Assembly (NCBI RefSeq): GCF_003384035.1
Contig: NZ_QQAK01000011.1
Coordinates: forward strand, 186,001 to 250,000
DNA length: 64,000 bases
Reading direction: 5' to 3'
Origin: Sporosarcina sp. BI001-red
Lineage (GTDB): Bacteria > Bacillota > Bacilli > Bacillales_A > Planococcaceae
Shown piece after piece: positions 49,392-58,618 of the stretch. The first letter of the stretch is position 1. Every line of letters begins with the position of its first letter. A model generated the notes under the pieces. The model worked only from the letters and a program-made list of their open reading frames with translations, did not search any database and had not been told where the DNA came from. Position numbers and translations under genes: made by a program.

Positions 49392-50227
49392 TCTCAGCAG
49401 CCTTAACGATTGCCGGTTCCGATAGCGGTGGCGGTGCTGGCATTCAAGCAGACTTGAAAACATTTCAGGAACTCGGGGTATTTGGTACATCAGCACTGAC
49501 TGCGATAACTGCACAAAACACAATTGGGGTTCATGCTGTTCAGCCAGTGGATGCATGTATTGTTGCAGCTCAAATACAGGCGGTACTTACTGATTTTCCT
49601 GTAAAAGCGATTAAGACAGGAATGTTATTTTCTGCTGAAATTATTGAGACAATCCCGAATGCTTTAATGGAGTATCCAACAATCCCCTTGGTCATCGATC
49701 CCGTCATGATTGCCAAAGGCGGCGCTTCTTTGTTGCAGAACGAAGCAGTTGTAGCATTAAGAAATCACTTACTTCCTATAGCGACGCTCATTACACCGAA
49801 CATTCCAGAAGCAGAAGTTTTGACGGGTCAAACAATCCGTTCAGAAAGTGACATGGAAATTGCCGCGAACACGTTGTTGTCCATGGGCGCTTCTGCAGTT
49901 CTATTAAAAGGTGGGCATCGTGATGATGTTCCTTATGCAGAAGACTTGTTCATGAACGCAAATGGCGATTATTTGTTATTGCGTTCAAAGCGGATTGAGA
50001 CACAGCATACACATGGCACTGGTTGTACATTTGCAGCAGCGATTACTGCTGAGTTAGCGAAAGGCCAATCATTAGAAGAAGCGGTTGTGACTGCAAAGCA
50101 TTTTATTCAAATAGCTATAGAGGATGGAATCGAAATTGGTCATGGGCATGGACCAACCAATCATGCTGCTTTCAGGAGGAATGGTCGTTTGAAAACTAAG
50201 GAGGTGAAGCTCATTGAGAGACGTTGA
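49388..50227 (+). CDS. thiD: Hydroxymethylpyrimidine (phosphate) kinase
   Basis: A 279-residue kinase. LTIAGSDSGGGAGIQADLKT, TPNIPEAEVLTG and HGTGCTFAAAITAELAKG are diagnostic. It makes HMP-PP. The GTG start overlaps the thiM stop by 4 nt and has AGGAGG 7 nt upstream. Confidence 0.96.
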   Translation: MISAALTIAGSDSGGGAGIQADLKTFQELGVFGTSALTAITAQNTIGVHAVQPVDACIVAAQIQAVLTDFPVKAIKTGMLFSAEIIETIPNALMEYPTIPLVIDPVMIAKGGASLLQNEAVVALRNHLLPIATLITPNIPEAEVLTGQTIRSESDMEIAANTLLSMGASAVLLKGGHRDDVPYAEDLFMNANGDYLLLRSKRIETQHTHGTGCTFAAAITAELAKGQSLEEAVVTAKHFIQIAIEDGIEIGHGHGPTNHAAFRRNGRLKTKEVKLIERR

Positions 50228-50867
50228 CTTGCAAGTGTATTTCATTATGGGTTCGTTTAATGCCCCCCATGGGAATCCCTTAAAAGTGTTAGAACAAGCA
50301 TTGAAGGGAGGGATTACGTGCTTTCAGCTACGTGAAAAAGGACCCGCTGCGCTGCAAGGGGATGAAAAACTGACCTTCGCAAAAAAGTGCCAGCAATTAT
50401 GTAAGGCTTTTGGCGTCCCATTCATTGTGAATGATGATGTGGAACTTGCCGTTCTGATTGACGCTGATGGTGTACATGTTGGTCAAGACGACTTATCTGC
50501 AACTCTGGTACGCAACAAAATTGGTGATCAAAAACTGCTGGGAGTTTCAGTACATTCCGTTGTAGAAGCAACTATTGCTCTTGCTGCGGGTGCAGATTAC
50601 ATAGGGATGGGACCCGTGTATCCAACAGTTTCAAAGTCGGATTCGAAACCTGTGGCAGGAACCTCAAAAATTTCAGAAGTGGCTGCAATCTTTCCAGAAC
50701 TTAAGATTGTGGGCATTGGTGGAATCACCCCCACCAATTTGGACATTGTGATGAAAAGCGGTGCATCAGGAGTTTCTGTCATTTCAGCAATTGCGGCTGC
50801 AAAGAATCCGGAAGAGGCTGCTCGTTTAATCGTTAAGGCAGTTCAGCATGCTGGGGTGAGTATCTAA
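50214..50867 (+). CDS. thiE: Thiamin phosphate synthase
   Basis: A 217-residue TIM-barrel enzyme joining HMP-PP and thiazole phosphate. ITCFQLREKG, FIVNDDVELAVLIDADGVHVGQDD and VYPTVSKSDSK are typical. It starts with TTG, with GGAGG 9 nt upstream, and begins inside the end of thiD. Confidence 0.95.
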   Translation: MRDVDLQVYFIMGSFNAPHGNPLKVLEQALKGGITCFQLREKGPAALQGDEKLTFAKKCQQLCKAFGVPFIVNDDVELAVLIDADGVHVGQDDLSATLVRNKIGDQKLLGVSVHSVVEATIALAAGADYIGMGPVYPTVSKSDSKPVAGTSKISEVAAIFPELKIVGIGGITPTNLDIVMKSGASGVSVISAIAAAKNPEEAARLIVKAVQHAGVSI

Positions 50868-51361
50868 TGGGTACACGTAAACTTGCAATCATGGGGTTAC
50901 TCGTTTCAATTGCGGTTGCAGGTTCCGTATTTGTTTCATTCCCCGCTGGAATTGCACGAGCATATCCGATTCAGCACGCCGTTAACGTAGCTGCCGCTGT
51001 ATTTCTCGGTCCCGTTCCCGCAATTATGATTGCTTTCGTGACTGCAGTTCTACGAATTCTAACAGGAACAGGTTCATTGCTCGCCTTTCCAGGCGGGATG
51101 ATAGGTGCAGCCTTAGCTGGCATTTTGTTTCAAAGAACAGGTAAAGTTTGGGCGGCAGCGATAGGTGAGATGATTGGCACCGGCCTGATCGCCTCTTTGT
51201 TCGCAGTACCATACGCTGCTATTTTGATGGGAACGTCTGTCGGGGCATTTTTCTTCCTTCCTCCCTTCTTAGTTTCTAGTGTGAGCGGGGCGATTATTGG
51301 AGGGGTTCTTGCTGCACGGTTGCTGCACCATCCGGTTGGAAGACAATTGCAACATTTGTGA
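50867..51361 (+). CDS. thiW: Thiazole-related ECF transporter subunit ThiW
   Basis: A 164-residue membrane protein with about five hydrophobic segments. FVSFPAGIARAYPIQHAVNV and the glycine-rich LLAFPGGMIGAALAG match ThiW, the predicted thiazole S component. Its ATG overlaps the thiE stop by one base. Together with tenA, thiM, thiD and thiE it forms a salvage-only operon with no thiC, thiG or thiS here. Confidence 0.9.
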   Translation: MGTRKLAIMGLLVSIAVAGSVFVSFPAGIARAYPIQHAVNVAAAVFLGPVPAIMIAFVTAVLRILTGTGSLLAFPGGMIGAALAGILFQRTGKVWAAAIGEMIGTGLIASLFAVPYAAILMGTSVGAFFFLPPFLVSSVSGAIIGGVLAARLLHHPVGRQLQHL

Positions 51362-51365
51362 GTAA

Positions 51366-51413
51366 AGACTGCTGGATTGTGGCGGATCGGTGCTGCAGTC
51401 TGGCGATTTTTTT
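51366..51413 (+). terminator. Possible terminator after thiW
   Basis: AGACTGC and GCAGTCT form a stem with a 22-nt loop; T7 begins 5 nt after the stem. The fit is imperfect. Confidence 0.5.
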
Positions 51414-51420
51414 GTGGGAT

Positions 51421-51620
51421 ATGAGTGGGTTGCTGTCGTTATGATCACTTTTCGCGGGTTATGATCACTTTCCCTGGTTTATGATCGCTTTCCTTTAGTT
51501 ATGAGCACTTTCTGTAATTTATGATCACTTTCCAGTCGTTATGAGCACTTTCCCCGATTTATGATCACTTCCCAGAATTTATGAGCATATCCACCTATCC
51601 ATAAGCACATATCAGCAAAT
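51421..51620. repeat. Tandem array of ten 20-bp units
   Basis: Ten units with exactly 20-bp period start at 51421, 51441 and so on to 51601. The core is ATGA(T/G)CACTTTCC, followed by about five variable bases and TT. Units 2-7 are the best conserved; the first unit keeps only ATGAG and the final TT, and the last two are degraded. A period of 20 is not divisible by 3, so it is not coding. There is no known name for it. Confidence 0.9.
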
Positions 51621-51647
51621 CGCCTCCACTCACAATCACCCAACATT

Positions 51648-51681
51648 AAGAGCGTCCATGAAAATTCCTGGACGCCCTCTT
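51648..51681. terminator. Hairpin between the repeat array and the phosphatase-like gene
   Basis: AAGAGCGTCCA pairs with TGGACGCCCTCTT with small bulges. Neither side has a strong T-tract, so termination for the minus-strand gene is only possible. Confidence 0.45.
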
Positions 51682-51686
51682 ATTGG

Positions 51687-52229
51687 TCACTCATGTTCCC
51701 ATAAATGGGTTATTTGTGCCCCATCTTTAGTGATTTGCATCTTGTAAACATCTGGATGCTTGATAGCTTGCCATTCTTCAAATCCAATACGATCATTAAA
51801 ACAACGCATAATCAGTACAAGTAACAAACTGTGTGTAACCACTACCGTATGACTGTTATCTGGCAGCTCATCGATGACATCACTCGCTCGCTGCATCGCA
51901 TCATTTGATGTTTCACCATCTTCATAAGAAAGATTTAAATCTAAAAAAGTGTCTTCCACTTTTAATAACCAATCATTAAAAACTTGCGAGCTCATTTGAC
52001 GCTCCGCTAACCTGCTGTCCTCTTCGGTGTGAATTCCAAGTTTGTCTCCAATTTGGTTTGCCGTCTGACGCGCTCGCATCAATGGACTTGTGATAACTCG
52101 CTCAATTGGATAACTTTCTAGAAACTCTGCAAGTTCAGAAGCGTGCACTATCCCTTCCGCTGTTAATGAGTCATGTGCGGCATATCCTTCTGCTTCTCCA
52201 TGATTTACAAGATAAATTACTTTTTCCAT
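51687..52229 (-). CDS. Histidine-phosphatase-family protein with altered RHG motif
   Basis: A 180-residue phosphoglycerate-mutase-like protein. The catalytic motif, normally LVRHGE, reads LVNHGEAEG, so the phosphate-binding Arg is Asn. The rest is conserved: RVITSPLMRARQTANQIGD, EDGET and VVVTHSLLLVLIM with the second His. Activity may be lost or changed. The ATG is preceded by GGAGG after a moderate spacer. Confidence 0.85.
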   Translation of the reverse strand: MEKVIYLVNHGEAEGYAAHDSLTAEGIVHASELAEFLESYPIERVITSPLMRARQTANQIGDKLGIHTEEDSRLAERQMSSQVFNDWLLKVEDTFLDLNLSYEDGETSNDAMQRASDVIDELPDNSHTVVVTHSLLLVLIMRCFNDRIGFEEWQAIKHPDVYKMQITKDGAQITHLWEHE

Positions 52230-52271
52230 TGAACACCCTCCACATCGTAAAATTTCAATCGCAACAATTGT

Positions 52272-52305
52272 AAAAAGCCACTCCTCAAAAATAAGTAGTG
52301 GCTTT
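52272..52305 (-). terminator. Terminator after the DDAH-like gene
   Basis: AAAGCCACT and AGTGGCTTT form a hairpin followed by T on the minus strand. Confidence 0.8.
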
Positions 52306-52310
52306 ATTAA

Positions 52311-53201
52311 TTAATCGTTTCGTACTACTGGCATCGAACAGCATCGGAATGAGCCACCTGATTTAATAATTTCTGAGAAGTCGACTTCAATTACATCGAA
52401 ACCTTTACTTCGCATCGCGGCATTGACTTGCGGATTCTGTGGCAAACTGAACAGCTGTCCACTTCCAATTGACAGCACATTCGTGCCCATCGTAAATTGT
52501 TCTTCCTTTTCAACTTCGATAAGATTGTACATCGACTCCAGGTTCTTGCGCGTTTCCACATCAAATGCTTCTGGGAAGTACAGTCCTACCTCTGGAGAAA
52601 TTACGTTAAATACGCAATCTAAGTGCAGGTACTTTTCATTGAATGGCACTCGAATGATTTCGTGGTCCGGAAGGGTTTGTTCTAAATGCTGAACAGACTC
52701 TTCACTCGTGCGGCTACTAATGCCAACGAACACACGATTACGGTCAACGATCACATCTCCCCCTTCCACCCTGCTTTCTGAAACTCTGAAAGGTATGTTT
52801 TCTTGAAGTAGCCAGTTTTGAAGGGCTGCTTCCTCACCTTTCCGGATATCACTCGCCATATCAGCAAGAAATAGCCGGTCTCCAAGTGTAAAACCAATAT
52901 CTCTTGTGAATACTTGCTCAGGATACCGCTCAGAAGAAGGCAACTTAATGACTTCAATATTATGCTCTTTCAGCTTTCTTTCAAATTCTTCATGTTGCTT
53001 CATCGCCTTGGTACGATCAATATTTTCATCTTTATATTTCTTTTGCACATCATTAATAATATCCTTGATGGCCATATATTTAGGTTCGCACAAAACGACC
53101 CGACGTAATGTATCATATTCAGTTACACATTTTGCTACTGGCATACTTGACTGAGGCTGTTCTTTCTGGTTGTCCATCGCTTGAGTAACAGGGGAGTTCA
53201 T
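52311..53201 (-). CDS. Dimethylarginine dimethylaminohydrolase-like amidinohydrolase
   Basis: A 296-residue guanidino-group-modifying enzyme with the pentein fold. It resembles B. subtilis YkgA. FTRDIGFTLGDRLFLADM, RVEGGDVIVDRNRVFVG and HLDCVFNV carry the acidic and His residues, and the C-terminal GGSFRCCSMPV holds the nucleophilic Cys. The substrate is not shown; methylarginine, arginine or a related guanidine are options. GGAGG lies 10 nt before the ATG. Confidence 0.87.
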   Translation of the reverse strand: MNSPVTQAMDNQKEQPQSSMPVAKCVTEYDTLRRVVLCEPKYMAIKDIINDVQKKYKDENIDRTKAMKQHEEFERKLKEHNIEVIKLPSSERYPEQVFTRDIGFTLGDRLFLADMASDIRKGEEAALQNWLLQENIPFRVSESRVEGGDVIVDRNRVFVGISSRTSEESVQHLEQTLPDHEIIRVPFNEKYLHLDCVFNVISPEVGLYFPEAFDVETRKNLESMYNLIEVEKEEQFTMGTNVLSIGSGQLFSLPQNPQVNAAMRSKGFDVIEVDFSEIIKSGGSFRCCSMPVVRND

Positions 53202-53309
53202 AGTTGTTCATCCTCCAGTTAAAGTTGTTGAGTATCATCTTTAAATATTCCCCTCAAGGACGTCTTTCAAACGGATATATCCCCTTAATATCCATCCAAT
53301 TTAATGAAT

Positions 53310-53345
53310 AAAAAAACAGTTAACGTTTCACTTGAACGTTAACTG
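53310..53345 (-). terminator. Terminator after dsdA
   Basis: CAGTTAACGTT and AACGTTAACTG form an 11-bp perfect stem followed by T7 on the minus strand. Confidence 0.92.
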
Positions 53346-53353
53346 CAGGTGAA

Positions 53354-54697
53354 TTATTCCACGTTTTTTGTCGATTTCCCGGGAAATAATTCGACATTTC
53401 CACCTTCTTGGTAATATTCTTTCATCACATCTTCCGGCACCATTCCACCGCCAGTGGACCAGACGAGATGTCGAGCACTAATTGAATCCGCAAGCTTTAC
53501 ACCTGAAGATATCGTGTGAATAGCGCCCATCATTCCTGCAAGTGCGGATGGTTCAGCTTGAATCGATTCTGTATCTGCGAGCAATCGTAATAATCCGAAC
53601 AATGTGCGGTCTTTCACAGTGTATATCCCTTCTAATAGGGGCTTCATGACATTTCCAACAAAGCCTGAAGGACGTCCGACAGCTAATCCATCCGCTGCTG
53701 TTTTGTTGTCCAAACCAATTTCTTGTACGCTAATTTTATCCTGTAACCCCGTCATCATACCTAGTAACATGCATGGCGCACTTACAGGCTCTGCAAAATA
53801 GCAATGGACAGCATCGCCAAAGGCCAATTTCAGACCAAATGCGACACCACCTGGTCCTCCACCTACACCACAGGGCAAGTAAACGAACAGCGGATGCGTT
53901 TCATTTATTACGGTTCCTTGTTCTGCAAACTGTGCAGCAATTCGTTCACCCGCAACTGCATAGCCCAAGAACAAATCACGGGAGTTTTCATCGTCCACAA
54001 AATGACACATCGGATCCCGCTCAGCTTCACGTCGACCTTCTTCTACCGCTTTGCTGTAGTCATCCTCATATTCAATGACGGTAACCCCTTTACTCCGGAG
54101 TAACTCCTTTTTCCAAATTTTTGCGTCGGCTGACATATGTACGGTCACTTCAAATCCAAGAGCAGCACTTAAAATGCCAATGCTCAATCCTAGATTACCC
54201 GTCGACCCGACAGCAATTTTATGGGAGGCAAACAGCTCTGTGAAAGGTTGTTGTGAAAATTGACGATAGTCCCGCTGTTCTTGAATCAGGTCGTGTTTCA
54301 TCGCCAACACTTCTGCGTGTTTTAACACTTCATGAAAACCACCACGGGCTTTTATAGAACCGGATACAGGCAACGCGTTGTCTTGTTTGATAAACAATGT
54401 ACCTCGAAGATTGATACTGGCCTCATCGATTAGCATCTGCTTCATGCTCGGAATTTCAGTAAGGGGAGATTCAATGAGCCCTCCGTTAGCTTTTGTTTCT
54501 GGAAATACTTCTAAAAAAAATGGTGCGAATCGTTTCAGGCGATCGGACGCAACCTTCACATCCTCCGCCGTCAACCCAGATGAGCGGATACCTGTAGCTG
54601 AATCTCCAAGATGTGGATTCATCCAAAGAACTTCTTGCTCTTTTGCCATATCTCCGATTAGTGGAAAATCGGTTATCATTCTCTCCATTTTCCGCAT
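53354..54697 (-). CDS. dsdA: D-serine ammonia-lyase
   Basis: A 447-residue PLP enzyme of the DsdA family. [14 protein letters not shown] holds the Schiff-base Lys, [11 protein letters not shown] binds phosphate, and [16 protein letters not shown] is the tetraglycine loop. It converts D-serine to pyruvate and ammonia, a detoxification role. GGGAGG precedes the ATG. It follows desR closely (33 nt) on the same strand, so it may be read from the des operon. Confidence 0.95.
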   Translation of the reverse strand: MRKMERMITDFPLIGDMAKEQEVLWMNPHLGDSATGIRSSGLTAEDVKVASDRLKRFAPFFLEVFPETKANGGLIESPLTEIPSMKQMLIDEASINLRGTLFIKQDNALPVSGSIKARGGFHEVLKHAEVLAMKHDLIQEQRDYRQFSQQPFTELFASHKIAVGSTGNLGLSIGILSAALGFEVTVHMSADAKIWKKELLRSKGVTVIEYEDDYSKAVEEGRREAERDPMCHFVDDENSRDLFLGYAVAGERIAAQFAEQGTVINETHPLFVYLPCGVGGGPGGVAFGLKLAFGDAVHCYFAEPVSAPCMLLGMMTGLQDKISVQEIGLDNKTAADGLAVGRPSGFVGNVMKPLLEGIYTVKDRTLFGLLRLLADTESIQAEPSALAGMMGAIHTISSGVKLADSISARHLVWSTGGGMVPEDVMKEYYQEGGNVELFPGKSTKNVE

Positions 54698-54730
54698 GAA
54701 ACCTCCCCCTATACATGTTTTCCTCGATTA

Positions 54731-55345
54731 CTATCTCTTGGACCAACCTTTTTCTTGGAATCTTTTCACTGCTTCAATTCGGTTACCCGCAGACATTTTG
54801 TCTAAGATAATAGAGATATAATTCCGCACAGTACCAGGGGTTAGATGTAAGACGTTGGCAATTTGTTTTGTTGTTTTTCCTTCGGCTATCAATTCCAAGA
54901 CTTCTGCTTCTCGATCAGTCAACGGGCTTTCAATTTCTCGATCTTCGCCATATGCAATATCTACAAGTTCAGGTGCATAAATACGACGTCCTGCCATAAT
55001 TGAGCGAATTGAGCTAACCAGCTCTTCAATTGGACTATCTTTCAACAAGTAGCCGCGTACTCCTGCTTTTCGTGCACGCTCAAAATAGCCTGCTCGTGCA
55101 AAAGTAGTTAAAATTACGATTTTACATGGTTCCGTATGTAACTTTTCAGCAGCTTCTAGACCTGTCAATACTGGCATTTCAATGTCCATAATACAAATAT
55201 CCGGCAGTGTTTCTTGAACAAGCTTTACAGCTTCATCTCCGTTTCTAGCTTGCCCAACGACTTCCATATCATCCTCTAAACTAAGTAACGAACCGAGGGC
55301 TCCCAGTAACATTCCCTGATCTTCAGCTAATACTATCCGTATCAT
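54731..55345 (-). CDS. desR: Response regulator DesR
   Basis: A 204-residue NarL-type regulator. Asp54 (CIMDIEMP) is the phosphorylation site, as in B. subtilis DesR, and LTDREAEVLELIAEGKTTKQI is the LuxR helix-turn-helix. It activates des on cooling. AAAGGAG lies 10 nt before the ATG. The des-desK-desR order supports the name. Confidence 0.94.
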   Translation of the reverse strand: MIRIVLAEDQGMLLGALGSLLSLEDDMEVVGQARNGDEAVKLVQETLPDICIMDIEMPVLTGLEAAEKLHTEPCKIVILTTFARAGYFERARKAGVRGYLLKDSPIEELVSSIRSIMAGRRIYAPELVDIAYGEDREIESPLTDREAEVLELIAEGKTTKQIANVLHLTPGTVRNYISIILDKMSAGNRIEAVKRFQEKGWSKR

Positions 55346-55352
55346 GTACCAA

Positions 55353-56486
55353 TCACTCCTTTACGATATTTCTTAAAATAGATGGGATGTTGAATGTCAT
55401 TGCCGTTCCACCGTCTTGTTCCTTTTGGATTTGAAGACTCCCATTCACAAAATCCAATCTCTCTCGCATGCCATTCAAACCGTTTCCCGGCAAAGCATCG
55501 GTTCCTTCCAATAATCCAATACCATTGTCTGCTACTGTAATCGAAAAATTCTCAGATACGGGATGAAAGGTAATTGTACATTTAGAAGCGAAGCTGTGTT
55601 TGACTACATTCGTCACCGCTTCTTTCAAGCACATGCTAAGTACATTTTCGACAATCGGAGTAATCTCTGCATACCTAGCCTCGCCCTCAACTGTGAGTTC
55701 AATTTCAGCTGCACGCAACACTTGCTGAACTCTCGCCAATTCTTCTGGAAGACGCACTGCTCTCATGTTGGAAACCAGTTCCCGTACTTCATTGAGTGCA
55801 ACACTTGCCGTTTGACGTATATCCTGTAATTCTCTTGCAGCACGCTCAGGATCACGTGTAATCAGCTTCCCTACTAGATCACTTTTAAGTCCAATGAGTG
55901 AGAGTTTTTGACCGAGCGTATCATGGAGATCTCGTGCAATTCGTTGTCGTTCTGCTACCACGGTCAATTCAGAAATCCGTTCCTGTGCATAGACTAACTG
56001 GCCTTCCAGTTTTTCTTGTTTGTTATGGGTGTACAAATTGAATGGCAGTAGTACAACACCAATCAACGTAAGGATTAAGAAGTGAACTTGTGGTAAAAAC
56101 AAATCAATTTCGAGGAAAAACCCCGCAACAATTGCCCCGATTGTTAGTGCAATATGAATACCATACATTATGAAAAAACCAACTGGTCGTCTGATGTTGC
56201 CTATGAAAAACGCTGTAAATAAAGCTAGGTAAACGTAACCAAACAACAACGTCAGCCCGATATTAATCGCCATTTCAAACGCGAGCCACATATAAACGAG
56301 TCCGCTTTGCGATTTAAACGAAAAACGATAGCATAGTAGAAATAAAAAGACCATGACGATACCGATTGCGATATTTAACGGTTCGGACGTCCGGAATATG
56401 AAGAAAAAGGGAAGAACGCAGAAAATCACCCATATGTAGATGCTAAGCCATGGATATCGAGGAAACAAATTATACCAACTGCTCAC
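55353..56486 (-). CDS. desK: Membrane-thickness sensor histidine kinase DesK
   Basis: A 377-residue kinase. Five membrane helices occupy about residues 12-150. The HisKA_3 box holds His188 (RIARDLHDTLGQK), the same number as in B. subtilis DesK when the GTG start is used. A compact HATPase domain follows (DNGIGLLEG, GNGLNGMRERL). It senses membrane order. GGAGG is 7 nt before the GTG; longer frames upstream lack one. Confidence 0.94.
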   Translation of the reverse strand: MSSWYNLFPRYPWLSIYIWVIFCVLPFFFIFRTSEPLNIAIGIVMVFLFLLCYRFSFKSQSGLVYMWLAFEMAINIGLTLLFGYVYLALFTAFFIGNIRRPVGFFIMYGIHIALTIGAIVAGFFLEIDLFLPQVHFLILTLIGVVLLPFNLYTHNKQEKLEGQLVYAQERISELTVVAERQRIARDLHDTLGQKLSLIGLKSDLVGKLITRDPERAARELQDIRQTASVALNEVRELVSNMRAVRLPEELARVQQVLRAAEIELTVEGEARYAEITPIVENVLSMCLKEAVTNVVKHSFASKCTITFHPVSENFSITVADNGIGLLEGTDALPGNGLNGMRERLDFVNGSLQIQKEQDGGTAMTFNIPSILRNIVKE

Positions 56487-56536
56487 TTGAACTCCTCCCA
56501 TTCCATTCCATTTCTCTCTAGTGTACCGGTTCAAAT

Positions 56537-56566
56537 ATAAAAAAGCCATCTCTCAATGAGATGGCT
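56537..56566 (-). terminator. Terminator between des and desK
   Basis: AGCCATCTC and GAGATGGCT form a 9-bp stem followed by T6-7 on the minus strand. desK-desR must be read by leak-through or from another promoter. Confidence 0.85.
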
Positions 56567-56577
56567 ACTGATTATAA

Positions 56578-57630
56578 TTATTCTGCATCAAATGACGTCT
56601 TTTTAGGTTTCAGATCAATAGATACATTTTTTAAATTAGCCGCTTTTCCAATCCCACGAAACGTTACAAATGATTTGTGCTCAGGATCGTACAACTTATA
56701 ACGAAGTGATTCCAAACTTTTTTTCATGTTAATTGTCGTCGCTTGTTGAAGGGGCGGCGTCAATTCATGAGCCATTTCTAAATTATAGTTCGGTACACGT
56801 GGGGCCAAATGATGAACGTGATGGAAACCAATGTTGCCTGTCGCCCACTGAAGCACTTTCGGCAATTTGTAGTACGAACTACCTTCTACTGCTGCCTTCA
56901 CATAATCCCACTCAGCTTCTTCTTCGAAATACGAATCTTCAAATGTATGCTGGATGTAGAATAACCAAATGCCAAGTGCACCTGCTGTAAACATCGTTGC
57001 TCCTTGAACAATGACGAATGCCTTCCAACCTACAAGTAAAATCATTCCTGTGTATAGAACAACTAAACAAGCATTGATAAGATAAGTGTTCATTCTTTCT
57101 TTCTTGCGTGCATCTTTTCTGTTGAATCTGCTCGTAATTAGAACAAGATACAATGGCCCAAACCCAAACATCACTAATGGATTACGATAAACACGGTATG
57201 CCAAGCGTTGCCAAAAAGATGCTTCTTGATATTCTTGAATCGTCATGACCCAGATATCGCCTACACCGCGCTTGTCGAGGTTAGAGCTAGATGCGTGATG
57301 GATAGCATGCTCACGTTTCCATTTCTCGTATGCGAACAAAGTGAGAACCCCTGTAATCGTTCCTACAATGTCATTTGCTTTTTTGTTTTTAAAGAAAGAG
57401 CCATGTGTGCAATCGTGGAAAATAATGAATGTCCGAACGACAAATCCTGATGCTACCACACAAATCGCTAGTGTTAACCATATGGATACAGACAACGCTT
57501 GATACGCTGCGAACCATAGAATGAGTAGCGGAGGTATGGTATTGACAACTTGAATAATACTTTTCTTTAAATCAGACTTTGCAAATGGAGCAACATTTTT
57601 GTGTAGCTGTTTTGTTTTTTCTTTACTCAT
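56578..57630 (-). CDS. des: Acyl-lipid desaturase (delta-5 type)
   Basis: A 350-residue membrane desaturase with the three histidine boxes HDCTH (72-76), HAIHH (108-112) and HHVHH (270-274), and four or more membrane segments. It introduces double bonds into membrane lipid chains when the membrane stiffens. It heads the des-desK-desR module and has a candidate DesR site upstream. Confidence 0.96.
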   Translation of the reverse strand: MSKEKTKQLHKNVAPFAKSDLKKSIIQVVNTIPPLLILWFAAYQALSVSIWLTLAICVVASGFVVRTFIIFHDCTHGSFFKNKKANDIVGTITGVLTLFAYEKWKREHAIHHASSSNLDKRGVGDIWVMTIQEYQEASFWQRLAYRVYRNPLVMFGFGPLYLVLITSRFNRKDARKKERMNTYLINACLVVLYTGMILLVGWKAFVIVQGATMFTAGALGIWLFYIQHTFEDSYFEEEAEWDYVKAAVEGSSYYKLPKVLQWATGNIGFHHVHHLAPRVPNYNLEMAHELTPPLQQATTINMKKSLESLRYKLYDPEHKSFVTFRGIGKAANLKNVSIDLKPKKTSFDAE

Positions 57631-57711
57631 GACAGCCTCCTGATAAGCGGTCCGATTACTCGGCCGTTACTTAGTACGTTAATCGTACAAGGAAACTAAC
57701 CTCTTAAATAG

Positions 57712-57740
57712 GCATGAATGTCATGACTTTTCATATGATA
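57712..57740 (-). promoter_or_regulatory. Candidate DesR operator upstream of des
   Basis: The minus strand carries TCATATGA and GTCATGACATTCATG, palindromes built on TCATGA, as in the B. subtilis des promoter as I recall it. The -10/-35 boxes downstream are weak, as expected for an activated promoter. Confidence 0.5.
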
Positions 57741-57780
57741 AGTGTCACATTACGTGAATCTATTCACAAAGATACACGTA

Positions 57781-58527
57781 TTACTTAAGCATCCCACCAT
57801 CTACTTCCAGGACGGTTCCGTTAATGAACGAAGCTTCATCGGACGCCAAAAACAAGTACGCATTGGCAATATCTTCAGGTGTTCCAAAACGCGGATAAGG
57901 TGTCAACTGTCGAATCTGAGCAATTATATTTTCCGGAATTGTTTTAATCATCTCGGTTTCAATGAAGCCCGGTGCAACTGCATTGACTGTAATTCCTTTA
58001 GGACCGAACTCTTTTGCCCAAGTCTTCGTCATACCGATAATGGCTGCTTTAGAAGCTGAGTAATTCGCTTGCCCCACATTTCCACCCGTTCCTGCAATGG
58101 ATGATGTACTAATAATTCGTCCTACGCCTGCTTCTACCATACTTGGTAAAAACGCTTTGGTACAATTGAACACCCCTGTGACATTCACGTCGAGCACACG
58201 TTGAAACGCACTCGTTTCCATTTTCAACGTCATCGCATCCATTGTAATGCCGGCGTTATTCACAAGTATGTCAACCTTTCCAAACTGCTCGTTAATGGCC
58301 GTTGCCGCATTGTTGATATCTTGCTCGTCTGCCACATCAGCCTTAAAAAAAGCGGCATCAAATCCTTCAGCATGTAATTGCTGAGCTAGTGCTTCACCGG
58401 CTTTTTCGTCGAAATCAATGATGGCAACTTGAGCCCCTTGTTCACAAAAAATACGAGCAGCTGTCGCTCCTATTCCCTTTGCCCCACCAGTGATTACAGC
58501 TGTTTTTCCGGATATTCGCAAACACAA
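57781..58527 (-). CDS. Short-chain dehydrogenase/reductase, FabG-like
   Basis: A 248-residue SDR. The cofactor loop is TGGAKGIGATAAR, the catalytic Ser is in STSSIAGTGG and the YSASK motif holds Tyr and Lys. VDILVNNAGIT is typical. It looks like an acetoacetyl- or 3-oxoacyl-reductase, but the fabG of fatty acid synthesis would normally sit in a fab operon. The start is TTG with AAGGA 8 nt upstream; another TTG two codons in is possible. Confidence 0.88.
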   Translation of the reverse strand: MCLRISGKTAVITGGAKGIGATAARIFCEQGAQVAIIDFDEKAGEALAQQLHAEGFDAAFFKADVADEQDINNAATAINEQFGKVDILVNNAGITMDAMTLKMETSAFQRVLDVNVTGVFNCTKAFLPSMVEAGVGRIISTSSIAGTGGNVGQANYSASKAAIIGMTKTWAKEFGPKGITVNAVAPGFIETEMIKTIPENIIAQIRQLTPYPRFGTPEDIANAYLFLASDEASFINGTVLEVDGGMLK

Positions 58528-58576
58528 CGCCCTCTTCCTTTTAGACTATCTGAATACTCATATCGTATCACAGTTA

Positions 58577-58611
58577 AACAAAACAGGCACCGCTATTTGC
58601 GAGTGCCTGTT
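58577..58611 (-). terminator. Terminator after ytxJ
   Basis: AACAGGCAC and GTGCCTGTT pair, with CGC/GCG nested, followed by TTGTTT on the minus strand. Confidence 0.8.
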
Positions 58612-58618
58612 CGTTATT

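Noticed and set aside
51421..51620. 20-bp array as a CRISPR array
   Set aside because: Core of 13 bp and variable part of about five bases are far too short for repeat and spacer, and no cas gene is present.
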